Assembly (NCBI GenBank): GCA_963736575.1 | Contig: CAVTPD010000002.1 | Span: 62,001 to 126,000 of the forward strand | Direction: 5' to 3' | From: CAVTPD01 sp963736575 | GTDB lineage: Bacteria > Bacteroidota > Bacteroidia > Cytophagales > JAAEPT01 | DNA length: 64,000 nt | Translations under genes and position numbers: made by a program | The notes under the pieces: model-generated | Database searches by the model: none | What the model saw: the letters and a program-made list of their open reading frames with translations, nothing else | What the model was told of the DNA's origin: nothing | Shown: positions 1-8,628 of the stretch, in pieces | How the letters are laid out: each line of letters begins with the position of its first letter | Numbering within the stretch: position 1 is the first letter of the stretch

Positions 1-456
1 AATCCCAGCTTCTTTTGCTTCCCTAAATTCAGAAATAATTTTCTCTGAATTCAATTGAAAAGTTTGGTCTTTCACAAATTCAGGAACAATGTAATGGTAG
101 TTGGTATCAAACCATTTGGTCATTTCCATGGCAGAAACATCTACCTGATCGGTTTGTAGACCACGAGCCATAGCAAAATAAAGGTCTAATCCTTTTCTTT
201 TTATCGACTGGTACCTTTCCGGAATAGCACCCAATAATACCGTAGTATCTAATACCTGATCGTAAAAGGAGAAATCGTTAGAGGGAATTAAGCAGATGCC
301 CGCCTCTTTTTGTAGGTTCCAGTTGGTTTTACGGATTTCCGCCCCAACATTTTTCAACTCTTGTTCAGAGATTTTTCCGGCCCAGTAATTTTCACTGGCT
401 TTTTTTAGCTGTCTTTGGTCACCAATACGCGGGTAACCCAAATTGTTCTTCAGCAT
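1..456 (-). CDS. metE: Cobalamin-independent methionine synthase MetE, N-terminal part (runs off left edge)
   Basis: This is the first 152 residues of the enzyme that moves the methyl group of 5-methyltetrahydropteroyl-glutamate to homocysteine, the last step of methionine synthesis in the cytoplasm. The start MLKNNLGYPRIGDQRQLKKA fits the family opening (GxPRIG followed by a basic helix). Further in, FAMARGL and MEMTKWFDTNYHYIVPE match the N-terminal half of the MetE barrel. The usual length is about 760 residues, so roughly four fifths lies outside the window, including the zinc site and active site. A cobalamin riboswitch sits upstream in the same orientation. That implies the gene is shut off when B12 is available and a B12-dependent MetH elsewhere can take over (inference). 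Confidence 0.93.
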   Translation of the reverse strand, partial: MLKNNLGYPRIGDQRQLKKASENYWAGKISEQELKNVGAEIRKTNWNLQKEAGICLIPSNDFSFYDQVLDTTVLLGAIPERYQSIKRKGLDLYFAMARGLQTDQVDVSAMEMTKWFDTNYHYIVPEFVKDQTFQLNSEKIISEFREAKEAGI

Positions 457-625
457 ACTTCTTTAGTTTTTAAAATGAAACATGTGCATTGAAGTCACTT
501 GACGCCAATGTTGAAGTATGCTCTCGAAATTTTTGGTAGAAAGGAATAGACGCAACTCTTCCGTAAATAGGAAAGGTTACGTTTCTTACCTGACAATACT
601 TCAATCGCGAAAGCATTTGTCAATT

Positions 626-806
626 CGCTACGGGCAAGTATCCTGACTTATCTAACAATACGCTACCTTCCCATTCTGTAGCAACAGAACAGTGGTTATG
701 AAAATGCGTATTGTCTTTTAAATAGACATACAGTTGCGCGACAGTTCGTGATTCTCACACGATTCCTTTTTAATTCTTCGGGTTAACCCCAAAAAAACCA
801 ATAGCG
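626..806 (-). promoter_or_regulatory. Cobalamin riboswitch in the metE leader
   Basis: Read on the minus strand, the segment carries the conserved cobalamin-aptamer blocks in order: AAAAAGGAATC, GTGAGAATCAC, ACTGTCGCGCAACTGT, CCACTG, GGGAAGG and finally AGTCAGGATACTTGCCC. The outer P1 helix closes as CGCTA (802-806) with TAGCG (626-630). About 170 nt separate the aptamer from the metE start. In that stretch TTGAAGTAT (near 594-602) can pair with ATACTTCAA (near 513-521). I see no U-tract hairpin, so control is more likely at translation or by a non-canonical stop of transcription (inference). Confidence 0.93.
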
Positions 807-989
807 TCTTGATGTATATGAACTTCTCCCACCGAAATGGGATTGCAAAGAAAAAGAATAAATCTGTAAGTACCTAGAAATTAAAAAAGCTGTATCGTTC
901 ATTTATATAATGTTATCCTAAAAACAAAACACTTATCATATTGATTGAAGTATTTTTTTAAGAATAAAACAAACTATATTTTTAATTAC

Positions 990-1010
990 ATGTTTAAACA
1001 TATATATTTG
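990..1010 (+). promoter_or_regulatory. Palindrome and -7 box upstream of the pirin gene
   Basis: ATGTTTAAACAT (990-1001) is a perfect 12-bp palindrome. It touches TATATTTG (1003-1010), which matches the Bacteroidota -7 consensus TAnnTTTG. A transcript from this box would begin at about 1015, on top of the first possible start codon. The palindrome is a plausible repressor site, but nothing identifies its regulator. Confidence 0.4.
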
Positions 1011-1014
1011 ACTC

Positions 1015-1878
1015 ATGGATCGGAAAAAGTTCATGAAAAGACTATTATTTACTGCTGGAGCACTATCTGCTACAGGTTTTAAACTTAGAGCAGAAAGCAA
1101 AGATTCTGAGAGTATAGTAGAACAAGTAGGCTTTAACCATTTACCCAATAAGGAGGAAAAAACTATGAAAACGATTTTGCACAAAGCCAACAGCAGAGGC
1201 TTAGCCAACCATGGTTGGTTACAGAGCAGACATACCTTCAGTTTTGCTAATTATTACAATCCAGAGAGAATGAACTTTGGAGTTCTTCGGGTATTGAACG
1301 ACGATAAAGTTTCGGGTGGTAAAGGATTTGGGAAACATCCGCACGATAACATGGAGATTATCTCTATTCCTTTAGAAGGTGATTTAGAACATCAAGACAG
1401 CATGGGAAATACAACCGTTATCAAAGAAGGTGACGTGCAAGTGATGAGTGCGGGTACAGGTGTTTTCCATAGCGAATACAATAAAAACCCGGACAAAGAA
1501 GCGAAGTTCTTACAGATTTGGGTATTCCCTAACGAAAAGAATGTAGAACCTAGATACGATCAGATTACTTTAAAAAACACCGCCACTAAAAATGAATTCT
1601 TTCAGGTATTATCCCCTAATCCGGACGATGAAGGAGTTTGGGTTTATCAGAATGCATGGTTCCACATTGGTGATTTTGAAAAAGGTAAAAAAGTTACATA
1701 CGAGCTAAAAGACAAAACCAACGGAGTTTATGCATTTGTACTAAACGGTGATACTACTATAGCAGGACAAAAACTGAACGAAAGAGACGGATTTGGTGTA
1801 TGGGAAACACCTTCTTTTGAAGTTTCGGCAGATTCCGATACCAGAATTCTGTTAATGGAAGTCCCCATGAATTTATAA
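1015..1878 (+). CDS. Pirin family protein (YhhW/quercetinase-like bicupin)
   Basis: Two-cupin pirin family protein; relatives bind a metal and some oxidise quercetin. The cupin metal ligands are visible as HPHDNME (H108, H110) and FHSE (H152, E154), and the core starts MKTILHKANSRGLANHGW at residue 51. There are two possible starts. ATG 1015 adds 50 residues that begin DRKKFMKRLLFTAGALS, a Tat-like exported N-terminus of the kind I recall on other Bacteroidota pirins. ATG 1165 would give a standard-length pirin of 237 residues and has a strong purine tract (AAGGAGG) in front of it. I list the longer form, but the start is unsettled, because the only -7 box would begin the RNA at about 1015. 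The gene is followed by a nitroreductase and a receiver-like gene on the same strand. Confidence 0.85.
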   Translation: MDRKKFMKRLLFTAGALSATGFKLRAESKDSESIVEQVGFNHLPNKEEKTMKTILHKANSRGLANHGWLQSRHTFSFANYYNPERMNFGVLRVLNDDKVSGGKGFGKHPHDNMEIISIPLEGDLEHQDSMGNTTVIKEGDVQVMSAGTGVFHSEYNKNPDKEAKFLQIWVFPNEKNVEPRYDQITLKNTATKNEFFQVLSPNPDDEGVWVYQNAWFHIGDFEKGKKVTYELKDKTNGVYAFVLNGDTTIAGQKLNERDGFGVWETPSFEVSADSDTRILLMEVPMNL

Positions 1879-1957
1879 AAAACAGCTTTTAAATTACTCA
1901 ACAACAGAGCCGGATCAATTTATTGTGAAGGTTCTGTTTTTAACCAAAACCAAAACT

Positions 1958-2587
1958 ATGAAATTAATTGAATCGTTAAACTGGAGATACGCTACTAAAA
2001 AATTTGATCCAAGCAAAAAAATTGCTGCTTCGGATTTAGAACAACTTAAAGAAGCCGTTCGACTTTCTGCTTCTTCGTATGGTCTTCAGGCTTACAAAAT
2101 ATTGATTATTGAAAACCCAGAAGTAAGAGAAAAACTTAAAGCTGCTGCCTACGGACAACCACAAATTACAGATGCTTCTCATTTGGTTGTTTTCTGTCAT
2201 TATAATACGGTTACTCCAAAATATATAGATGCTTATATAGATTTAATTGCAAAAGAAAGAAGTCTTAAATCGGAAGATTTAAAAGGTTTTGCAGACACCA
2301 TGAAGACGGTTACCGGAAGTCTTACGGAAGAACAAGTTAAAACTTGGACCGCAAAGCAAACTTATATTGCTTTAGGTACTTTATTGGCTGCCGCAGGGGA
2401 GTTAAAAATAGACAATTGCCCAATGGAAGGTTTTGACGCGGCACAATTTAACGAGATTTTAGGCTTAACCGAACAAGGACTTTCTGCGGCTGTAATTGCC
2501 ACAATTGGTTACCGTTCTAGTGAAGACACTACACAACACGCTGCCAAAGTTAGAAAACCATTAGACGTTCTTTTTGAAACTATTTAA
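1958..2587 (+). CDS. NAD(P)H-dependent nitroreductase/oxidoreductase (NfsB-like)
   Basis: A 209-residue FMN-dependent nitroreductase-fold protein, starting MKLIESLNWRYATKKFDPSK. The RYATKKFD motif is the FMN-phosphate contact of the NfsB/dihydropteridine reductase group. The SSYGLQAYKILII segment and the C-terminal IGYRSSED loop are also typical. Such enzymes reduce nitro compounds or quinones in the cytoplasm. A GTG 33 bases upstream is in frame but would add a poor leader, so ATG 1958 is preferred. The gene follows the pirin gene, and its stop overlaps the next start (TAATG), which suggests one operon with translational coupling. The physiological substrate is not evident. Confidence 0.88.
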   Translation: MKLIESLNWRYATKKFDPSKKIAASDLEQLKEAVRLSASSYGLQAYKILIIENPEVREKLKAAAYGQPQITDASHLVVFCHYNTVTPKYIDAYIDLIAKERSLKSEDLKGFADTMKTVTGSLTEEQVKTWTAKQTYIALGTLLAAAGELKIDNCPMEGFDAAQFNEILGLTEQGLSAAVIATIGYRSSEDTTQHAAKVRKPLDVLFETI

Positions 2588-2949
2588 TGCCCGTACAATA
2601 CAACATATTAATTATTTCTACCAACGAGGAGGCACTTACAGTGCTTCTTCGTTTGGTAAATAGACAAACGCATTGGGCGGGTTTTGGGGCAAAGAATACA
2701 GAAGAAGCAAAAGAAATTTTCAGCCTAGAAAAAATAGACATTGTACTTTTTAATGTAGGTATCTGTTCAGAAAAAGAACAAGAGTTAGTCCACTTTTTTA
2801 ATACTGAAAAAGAAGACATTATTATTATTCAGCATTATGGCGGTGGAAGTGGTTTGTTGTATAATGAGGTTCAGCATGCATTAGAAAACAACGGGAGGAA
2901 TAAGCTGTTTATTGACGATGCCTGTAAAAACAACATTACCAATACTTAG
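2587..2949 (+). CDS. Receiver-like (CheY-fold) protein lacking an obvious phospho-acceptor
   Basis: A 120-residue protein whose pattern (strand YNILIIS, then helix, then KIDIVLFNVGI) follows the first half of a response-regulator receiver domain. The acidic pair after the first strand is replaced by STNEE. The usual phospho-aspartate after strand 3 is missing, since IVLFNVGI carries N where D would be expected. It may therefore be a phosphorylation-independent receiver. The start overlaps the nitroreductase stop. The 3' end overlaps the convergent PorP/SprF gene by 14 bases. Function unknown; the family call is tentative. Confidence 0.6.
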   Translation: MPVQYNILIISTNEEALTVLLRLVNRQTHWAGFGAKNTEEAKEIFSLEKIDIVLFNVGICSEKEQELVHFFNTEKEDIIIIQHYGGGSGLLYNEVQHALENNGRNKLFIDDACKNNITNT

Positions 2950-3901
2950 ATGGACATTCAATTACTTTAGGATTTTGCAAGCGTAAAGCCACTACAATTT
3001 CATGCGTTCCGGCAATGTATTTCCCTATTTTGGAGGTAGACCATTCAAACGCATAAGTTATATCTACTCTATGGCTAATCTGCATACCCGCAAACACATT
3101 AAAGGATTCCATTATTCGGTAAGAAACTCCATACCAAAAAAGATCGTTATGCAACATTTTTAAATTTAAATCTACCGAAACGGGAGCAGTTGCTACATAT
3201 TTAAACATCATAGAGGGCATAATATAAACGTTACGTTTAGCCTGGTGTTTATAACCAATAGTAGTGAAAAAATGCCTTTTTAGCGTTTCTGGATCAGATA
3301 CATCATTTTTAATATCATCTAAATTTAATTTATTAGCTAACAATTGAGTAGTTGAAAAATTGAAATAGTATTTAGGGTGATAAAAAGACAAGCCCAACGA
3401 TAAATCGGGTTGTAGACCTGAGTTTAAATTTGTTGAAAAATTAGGGTCTGAAATATCATCAATATTTTTCCAATAACTGGCATTAGCGGTAAGTTGTTTT
3501 CCGCCAAAAAAAGCACCTACCGATAACCTTGCTTTTTTAGTAATGGGCATATTAAAAGCATAAGCCAATAACAAAGCCGTTCTTTTTAAAGGTCCTGCTT
3601 GGTCTACATAAGCTTGAGCTCCTATTCCATGCCAAGCCTTGTGTTCACCTTTGTGGTGATATTGGTGAAACTCTTTACCAATAGCCATATGACCGGTTAC
3701 ATAGGCGGTATAGGGCGCGCCTTCAAAACCTGTCCACTGATTTCTGAACCCAAGATTTACATCAATAAAACCTTCGGTACCCGCAATTGCCGGATTTATG
3801 GCAAATGGGTTAATCATATACAAAGAATATTGCTGTTCTTGCTGAGCCTGAACACAGAGACATAAAAACGAAACAACAAAAAGCAGTAGAAATCTAGTCA
3901 T
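2936..3901 (-). CDS. PorP/SprF family type IX secretion outer-membrane protein
   Basis: A 321-residue protein with a signal peptide (MTRFLLLFVVSFLCLCVQAQ) and the family signature QYSLYMINPFAINPAIAGTE (20 residues), then FRNQWTGFEGAP and a run of amphipathic beta strands to the C-terminus. Members of this family sit in the outer membrane and help the type IX system export or anchor a partner adhesin that carries a gliding-type C-terminal domain. The gene lies six bases downstream of exactly such an adhesin, on the same strand. This pairing is familiar from sprB-sprF and strongly suggests they work together. Start and end look intact. Confidence 0.92.
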   Translation of the reverse strand: MTRFLLLFVVSFLCLCVQAQQEQQYSLYMINPFAINPAIAGTEGFIDVNLGFRNQWTGFEGAPYTAYVTGHMAIGKEFHQYHHKGEHKAWHGIGAQAYVDQAGPLKRTALLLAYAFNMPITKKARLSVGAFFGGKQLTANASYWKNIDDISDPNFSTNLNSGLQPDLSLGLSFYHPKYYFNFSTTQLLANKLNLDDIKNDVSDPETLKRHFFTTIGYKHQAKRNVYIMPSMMFKYVATAPVSVDLNLKMLHNDLFWYGVSYRIMESFNVFAGMQISHRVDITYAFEWSTSKIGKYIAGTHEIVVALRLQNPKVIECPSKYW

Positions 3902-3906
3902 ACGCT

Positions 3907-5943
3907 TTAGTTGATAATGGTTACTGAACCTTTAAACACTTGCCCTTTTTTATCTTTAACATTTATAACATAATAATACGTTCCCAAAGGTAAAATTTGT
4001 CCTTTTGTGTTGGTTCCTTCCCAAGGATGGCTATAACCACTTCTGTAATTATAAACTATACTTCCCCATCTATTAAAAATCTGAACTTCGGCTTTAGGAA
4101 ATTCAGATAAGCCCTTAATATACCATGCGTCGTTTTTGCCATCAAAATCGGGACTGAATCCATTAGGGATTATAATGGATGGAAGTAAATCAATCCTTAT
4201 AGAATCCGTTGCTTTACATTTTTGTCCTTGTACTTCAACTGTATACAAATATTCATCTGAAGGGCTTAATGAAAAACTCTTGTCAAACTTTACACCTTCA
4301 GGAGTATCCCAAGTATATTGCAGAACATTATTAGAAGCCACAGCGGTAAGAGACACATAATCCCCGCTATAAATTTCTGTTTCGCTGGCTTGAGCGCTTA
4401 CCGCAATTATTTCTTGTTCAATTATAACTTTATTAGAGAAAACTGGACAACTGCCATTGTTTCTGACTTCCACATAATATCTACCGGGTTCACTAACTTC
4501 TATAGAATTGAATTTAGAAACTTCAATTACATTTCCATTAAGGTCTTCTTTATACCATTGGAAAGAATAGTTTTCTGTAGGATCATTTTCCGCTACTAAT
4601 ATCGCTTTTTCATAAGGGCACAGCAAAGTGTCGTTATGAGGAATATTAGCCGTAGGTGTTAGTGTTACTCCAACTGAAGTAGAAACAGTATCTCTACACC
4701 CTTTACCGTCTTTTACAATTAAAGTATAACTAACCGGAACCGTTGTATTGGAAACCACATTGGCGTTAGTTGCAGAATTTAAACCAGTAACAGGAGACCA
4801 TTCATAGGTTAACGCCCCTGTAAAATCAGAAACTTGGCTATTTAAATAAGCTGGAGAACCACTACAAACATCACTACCGTCTACTTTTACTTTCGGTTTA
4901 GGGAATACCGTAACCCTACTTATGGCCGTATCTTTGCATGTGTTAACATCCGTTACAATTACTTTATATTCTTGTGTACTAAAAGGATGAACAGTTGCTT
5001 GGTTTGCATTAGTAGAAACTAAACCAGAAGCACCTAACCATTGATAAGAAAGTGTCCCCGTACCGCCGGTAGCTATGGCTTTCAATACAGTATCTTTTTC
5101 GGCACACAAATCTACAGAAGCTACATTTACCGTAATTTCTGGGTGTAATTTAAGGTCTATGGTTGCTGTATCTTTGCAGCCTTTGCTGTCCTCTACCTTT
5201 ACGGTATACAATGCCTCTGCCAAAGCATTTACAGTTACATTGTCTCTGTCTTCTATACTTAAATTAGTAGTGGGTGTCCATGTATAAACATAATCACCTG
5301 TTGCTTGTGCCGTCTGAAAGGTTAATGGAGCTTTCTCTCCTTTGCAAAGCATTAAGTCACTGGTTGTAAGCACTGGTTTAGAAAAAAGTGTAACGGTACC
5401 CGTAGTAGAATCTTTACAATTGTTTTGATCACTTACTACTACTTTATAAGTTGTGGTTGAAGTAGGTTTTACAGTAGCTGTATTATTAGTAGTAGAAACT
5501 AATCCAGAAGCAGTTTCCCAAGTATAGCTTATAGTACCTGTACCATTGGTAGTAACGGCTTTCAATACCGTGTCACTTTCGGCACATAAATCTACAGAAG
5601 CTATACTCACCTTTGGATTAGAATTAATAGTAACCGTACTAGTAGTTGTATCTTTACAGGTATTAGCATCCGTTACAATTACTTTATATTCTTGCGTACT
5701 TAAAGGACGAACAGTTGCTTCATTTGCATTAGTAGAAACCAATCCAGAAGCAGCTAACCATTTATAAGAAAGTGTCCCCGTACCGCCGGTAGCTATGGCT
5801 TTCAATACAGTATCTTTTTCGGCACATAAATCTACAGAAGCTACATTTACCGTAATTTCAGGGTGTAATTTAAGATCTATGGTTGCCGTATCTTTGCAGC
5901 CTTTGCTGTCCTCTACCCTTACAGTATACAATGCATCTGCCAA
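3907..5943 (-). CDS. C-terminal open portion of the gliding-type adhesin
   Basis: This is the longest uninterrupted piece (678 codons) of the broken adhesin. It holds tandem Ig/PKD-like modules with the repeated core CKDTATIDLKLHPEITVNVAS and the whole C-terminal sorting domain ending KGSVTIIN. The apparent ATG at 5943 is an artefact of the frame break at about 5973, because translation equivalent to the neighbouring copy continues upstream in another frame. Confidence 0.6.
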   Translation of the reverse strand: MADALYTVRVEDSKGCKDTATIDLKLHPEITVNVASVDLCAEKDTVLKAIATGGTGTLSYKWLAASGLVSTNANEATVRPLSTQEYKVIVTDANTCKDTTTSTVTINSNPKVSIASVDLCAESDTVLKAVTTNGTGTISYTWETASGLVSTTNNTATVKPTSTTTYKVVVSDQNNCKDSTTGTVTLFSKPVLTTSDLMLCKGEKAPLTFQTAQATGDYVYTWTPTTNLSIEDRDNVTVNALAEALYTVKVEDSKGCKDTATIDLKLHPEITVNVASVDLCAEKDTVLKAIATGGTGTLSYQWLGASGLVSTNANQATVHPFSTQEYKVIVTDVNTCKDTAISRVTVFPKPKVKVDGSDVCSGSPAYLNSQVSDFTGALTYEWSPVTGLNSATNANVVSNTTVPVSYTLIVKDGKGCRDTVSTSVGVTLTPTANIPHNDTLLCPYEKAILVAENDPTENYSFQWYKEDLNGNVIEVSKFNSIEVSEPGRYYVEVRNNGSCPVFSNKVIIEQEIIAVSAQASETEIYSGDYVSLTAVASNNVLQYTWDTPEGVKFDKSFSLSPSDEYLYTVEVQGQKCKATDSIRIDLLPSIIIPNGFSPDFDGKNDAWYIKGLSEFPKAEVQIFNRWGSIVYNYRSGYSHPWEGTNTKGQILPLGTYYYVINVKDKKGQVFKGSVTIIN

Positions 5944-6361
5944 AGCATTTACAGTTACGTTGTCTCTGTCTTTGTATACTTAAATTAGTAGTGGGTGTCC
6001 ATGTATAAGCATAATCACCAGTTGCTTGTACCGTCTGAAAGGTTAATGCAGCTTTATCTCCTTTACAGAGCATTAAGTCACTGGTTGTAAGCACTGGTTT
6101 AGAAAAAAGTGTAACGGTACCCGTAGTAGAATCTTTACAATTGTTTTGATCACTTACTACTACTTTATAAGTTGTGGTTGAAGTAGGTTTTACGGTAGCT
6201 GTATTATTAGTAGTAGAAACTAATCCCGCAGCAGTTTCCCAAGTATAGTTTATAGTACCTGTACCATTGGTAGTAACGGCTTTCAATACCGTATCCCTTT
6301 CGGCACATAAATCTACTGAAGCTATACTCACCTTTGGATTAGAATTAATAGTAACCGTTAT
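4921..6361 (-). repeat. Two tandem 720-bp units inside the adhesin gene
   Basis: Segments 4921-5640 and 5641-6361 are near-identical head-to-tail copies, each encoding about 240 residues of Ig/PKD-like modules. The second copy is one base longer: TCTTTGTATAC at 5969-5979 against TCTTCTATAC in the first copy. That extra base is the frame break. The pair can expand or contract by recombination and is hard to assemble from short reads. Confidence 0.85.
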
Positions 6362-7360
6362 AGTTGCGTTGTCTTTACAACCGGCAGCATCTTCTACCTT
6401 TAACTGATATTGGGTGGTAAGAGTAGGTTCGGCTATAACTGTGTTCTTGTTTACAACAGTAAGGTTATTAGTAGGCGACCAAGTATAATTATAGACCCCA
6501 GTTGTCTTAACTACTTTAAAATTTAATTTGGCTGAATTCCCCAAACATAGAACTGTATCTTTAACAGTAAGCTGCGGTTCTGGATTTATAATTATTTGTA
6601 AAGTATCCCTGGCACTTTCACATGTGTTTTGAGTTTGAGAAACATAGAAAAACAAAGTATCTGCTGTATTAGTGTTATATGTTGGAACAGTAGAATTTCC
6701 CGTTCCGCCTGTTGGATTAGTATACCATAAAAGACTTGTCCCAGTAGCTGTTAAACTTAGTGCTGTAGTGTTTTGGCATTGTTCAATATCTTGTGCTATT
6801 GGTTTAGGAGATACTTGATGAGTTAATTTTACAATATTTGTATAACGAACTCTGTTTTGCACGGTTGGAACTTCGGTAACAACAATGGCACATTTACCGT
6901 CACTATCTCTTCTTCTGAACCATTGATCTTGAGTAATAACCGGTGATTGATAAGTGACTGCTGTTGCGCCTGCTATTTCAGCCCATGTTAAGCCATCATC
7001 CGAAACCTCCCATTGATACGAGTAATTAGCATCACCACCAGAAGTTGCTGTAGTTTCAGTAAATAAAGCTGGCGTAACTCCTTCGCACAAAAACTGATCG
7101 TCTGAAATTACTCCTGGCTCTAAATCTTCTAATACTTTTATGGTTATGGTATCTGAAAAAGTAGAGGTACACGAAGTTTTAACTTTCCTTCTATAATAAG
7201 TTTCTTTAGTTAATGAAGTTGATTCTGAAAATCCTTTCGTATTTACTGGAAACGATGTCCAAGCGCTTAAATCTTCTGATTTTTCCCAAGAATACGTAAA
7301 GGTAAAATAGAAACAGCATCTTGTGTACTGGTAAATGCCTCTGGTGTAGTATTGTAGCAA
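5870..7360 (-). CDS. Middle open portion of the gliding-type adhesin
   Basis: A 496-codon open piece carrying Ig-like modules (YSYQWEVSDDGLTWAEIAGA, then repeated CKDSTTGTVTLFSKP units). Its first about 20 codons and its last about 35 codons are out of frame with the rest of the adhesin. The ends read as nonsense (YTRCCFYF; QRQRQRNCKC) and become sensible after a one-base correction at about 7303 and about 5973. It is not an independent gene. Confidence 0.5.
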   Translation of the reverse strand: MLQYYTRGIYQYTRCCFYFTFTYSWEKSEDLSAWTSFPVNTKGFSESTSLTKETYYRRKVKTSCTSTFSDTITIKVLEDLEPGVISDDQFLCEGVTPALFTETTATSGGDANYSYQWEVSDDGLTWAEIAGATAVTYQSPVITQDQWFRRRDSDGKCAIVVTEVPTVQNRVRYTNIVKLTHQVSPKPIAQDIEQCQNTTALSLTATGTSLLWYTNPTGGTGNSTVPTYNTNTADTLFFYVSQTQNTCESARDTLQIIINPEPQLTVKDTVLCLGNSAKLNFKVVKTTGVYNYTWSPTNNLTVVNKNTVIAEPTLTTQYQLKVEDAAGCKDNATITVTINSNPKVSIASVDLCAERDTVLKAVTTNGTGTINYTWETAAGLVSTTNNTATVKPTSTTTYKVVVSDQNNCKDSTTGTVTLFSKPVLTTSDLMLCKGDKAALTFQTVQATGDYAYTWTPTTNLSIQRQRQRNCKCFGRCIVYCKGRGQQRLQRYGNHRS

Positions 7361-8570
7361 ATTGTTTGATCTTGGGCAATATTACCTCTGTTGGTTATAG
7401 AGCCAGTTTTCATGCTTAAATGAGTAGAGTCTACTGTTCTGCATAATTCACTAGTTAAGATTACCCGCTTCAGCAATTATAGCCCTGTACCATCCGCTAT
7501 CGGCAGAAACAATGTTTGTTTTAGTGTAAGCATCATTGGTTTCTCCACCTATATCTGTCCAGACACCCGCAATTTTCTTTTGCCATTGATAAACCGGATT
7601 AGAATAGCCCACAATAGAATTGGCAACGTAGGTAAAATCATCTCCTTCGCATAAGGAGTCGGGGCCGGTTACATCATAACTCGGCAAGCATGGCGTAAAA
7701 CCAATATCATCTAAAACTAAATCATTACCGGAACCACCCGGATTATTATTGATTAACAGCAAAACAACATCTTGTACATTGGTATTAAAAGCTAATAGAA
7801 TATTTTTGCCAAGTTAAGTATTGGAAAAACTCGGAACATCGCCCGTTTCATAATCTTGAATTAAATTTCCAGTATTCGCATCCCTTATTTCAAATTTTAC
7901 ATTAGGCATGATTCTACCATTATTTACATCTGCATTAGCAATCCAGGAAGAAAATTCATACTCAATACCTGTACAGAGCCCCATAATAGTATCTCTGTAA
8001 AATTCTCCTGGCGTATAATCTGCATTCACCAACATCATATATCCGTTAGGGTCTCCTGTATGGTCTCTAGCACCGCCATGCCACACATTCCAAAAGGGTC
8101 CGGTAAAGAATTCACAAAAGAATACAAGCCATCTTGTGGTGCTGCATTTACAGTACCCGGTTATTAGTATAGGAAGTTGATAAAATTATAGTCTTCAGGA
8201 TCTGAAGCACCAAACGGAGGCAGTTCCCGAACCAAATGTTTTTAAAATAGTAGGGTTAGCAGCAAATGAACATTGCGCACTTACTTGCTGAAAAGAGAAA
8301 AACGATAGGAGAAAAAAAGCAATAAAAACAAAGCACTTTATCCTTGTATATACATTCTGATTATGAAGATGGGTTTTCATTTTAATATTATTTAAAAATC
8401 ATAATGTTATTCTAAATAATGGTGTCTTAAAATTATCTCCTCAGGAGAACCACAGTGATGGTATTAATTGACAATAATACGCTTATTTATCAACTAGTTA
8501 CAAGATACATATTAATGAATATTGATGATTTTTCCAAAAAAACAAATCCACACCTAAAAGCGTTCCTTTA

Positions 8571-8601
8571 TAAAAAAAGTGAAGCCATTGGACTTCACTT
8601 T
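8571..8601 (-). terminator. Rho-independent terminator of the PfpI-like gene
   Basis: On the minus strand AAAGTGAAG, an 8-nt loop, and CTTCACTTT form a perfect 9-bp stem followed by a run of T. It lies just past the stop of the gene at 8629-9195 and separates it from the adhesin. Confidence 0.85.
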
Positions 8602-8628
8602 CATCTACAAAAAATATTTTAAATCAAT

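Larger units (their letters stand above)
3907..8380 (-). pseudogene. Gliding-motility-type surface adhesin, reading frame broken by homopolymer indels
   Basis: Reading through the frame breaks gives one secreted protein of about 1,490 residues. It has a signal peptide (FIAFFLLSFFSFQQVSAQ), an N-terminal module with WHGGARDHTGDPNGYMML, Ig/PKD-like repeats, and the C-terminal gliding-motility domain (PNGFSPDFDGKNDAW ... FNRWGSIVY ... LPLGTYYYVI). That domain marks a type IX secretion client. Frame changes are needed at about 8220, 8163, 8091, 7813, 7785, 7457, 7303 and 5973. Each is restored by adding or removing one base in a run of two to five identical bases. For example, CCTTTTGG becomes CCTTTTTGG near 8091, giving DPFWNVWHGG. 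At 5973 an internal duplicate (5221-5280) shows the intact version. The gene may be whole in the organism (sequencing error), phase-variable, or decaying. Its neighbour PorP/SprF is intact. Confidence 0.82.

Noticed and set aside
936..1208. A 90-codon frame on the minus strand upstream of and inside the pirin gene
   Set aside because: It is antisense to a clear pirin gene, begins inside it, has no family pattern and a repetitive hydrophobic make-up.
4136..5983. Plus-strand frames of 60-90 codons across the adhesin gene
   Set aside because: Antisense shadows of the repeated modules, with repeated near-identical products and no start signals.
5870..8380. Several separate small secreted proteins in the adhesin region
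   Set aside because: Their edges are out of frame and become continuous Ig-type sequence after single-base homopolymer corrections.
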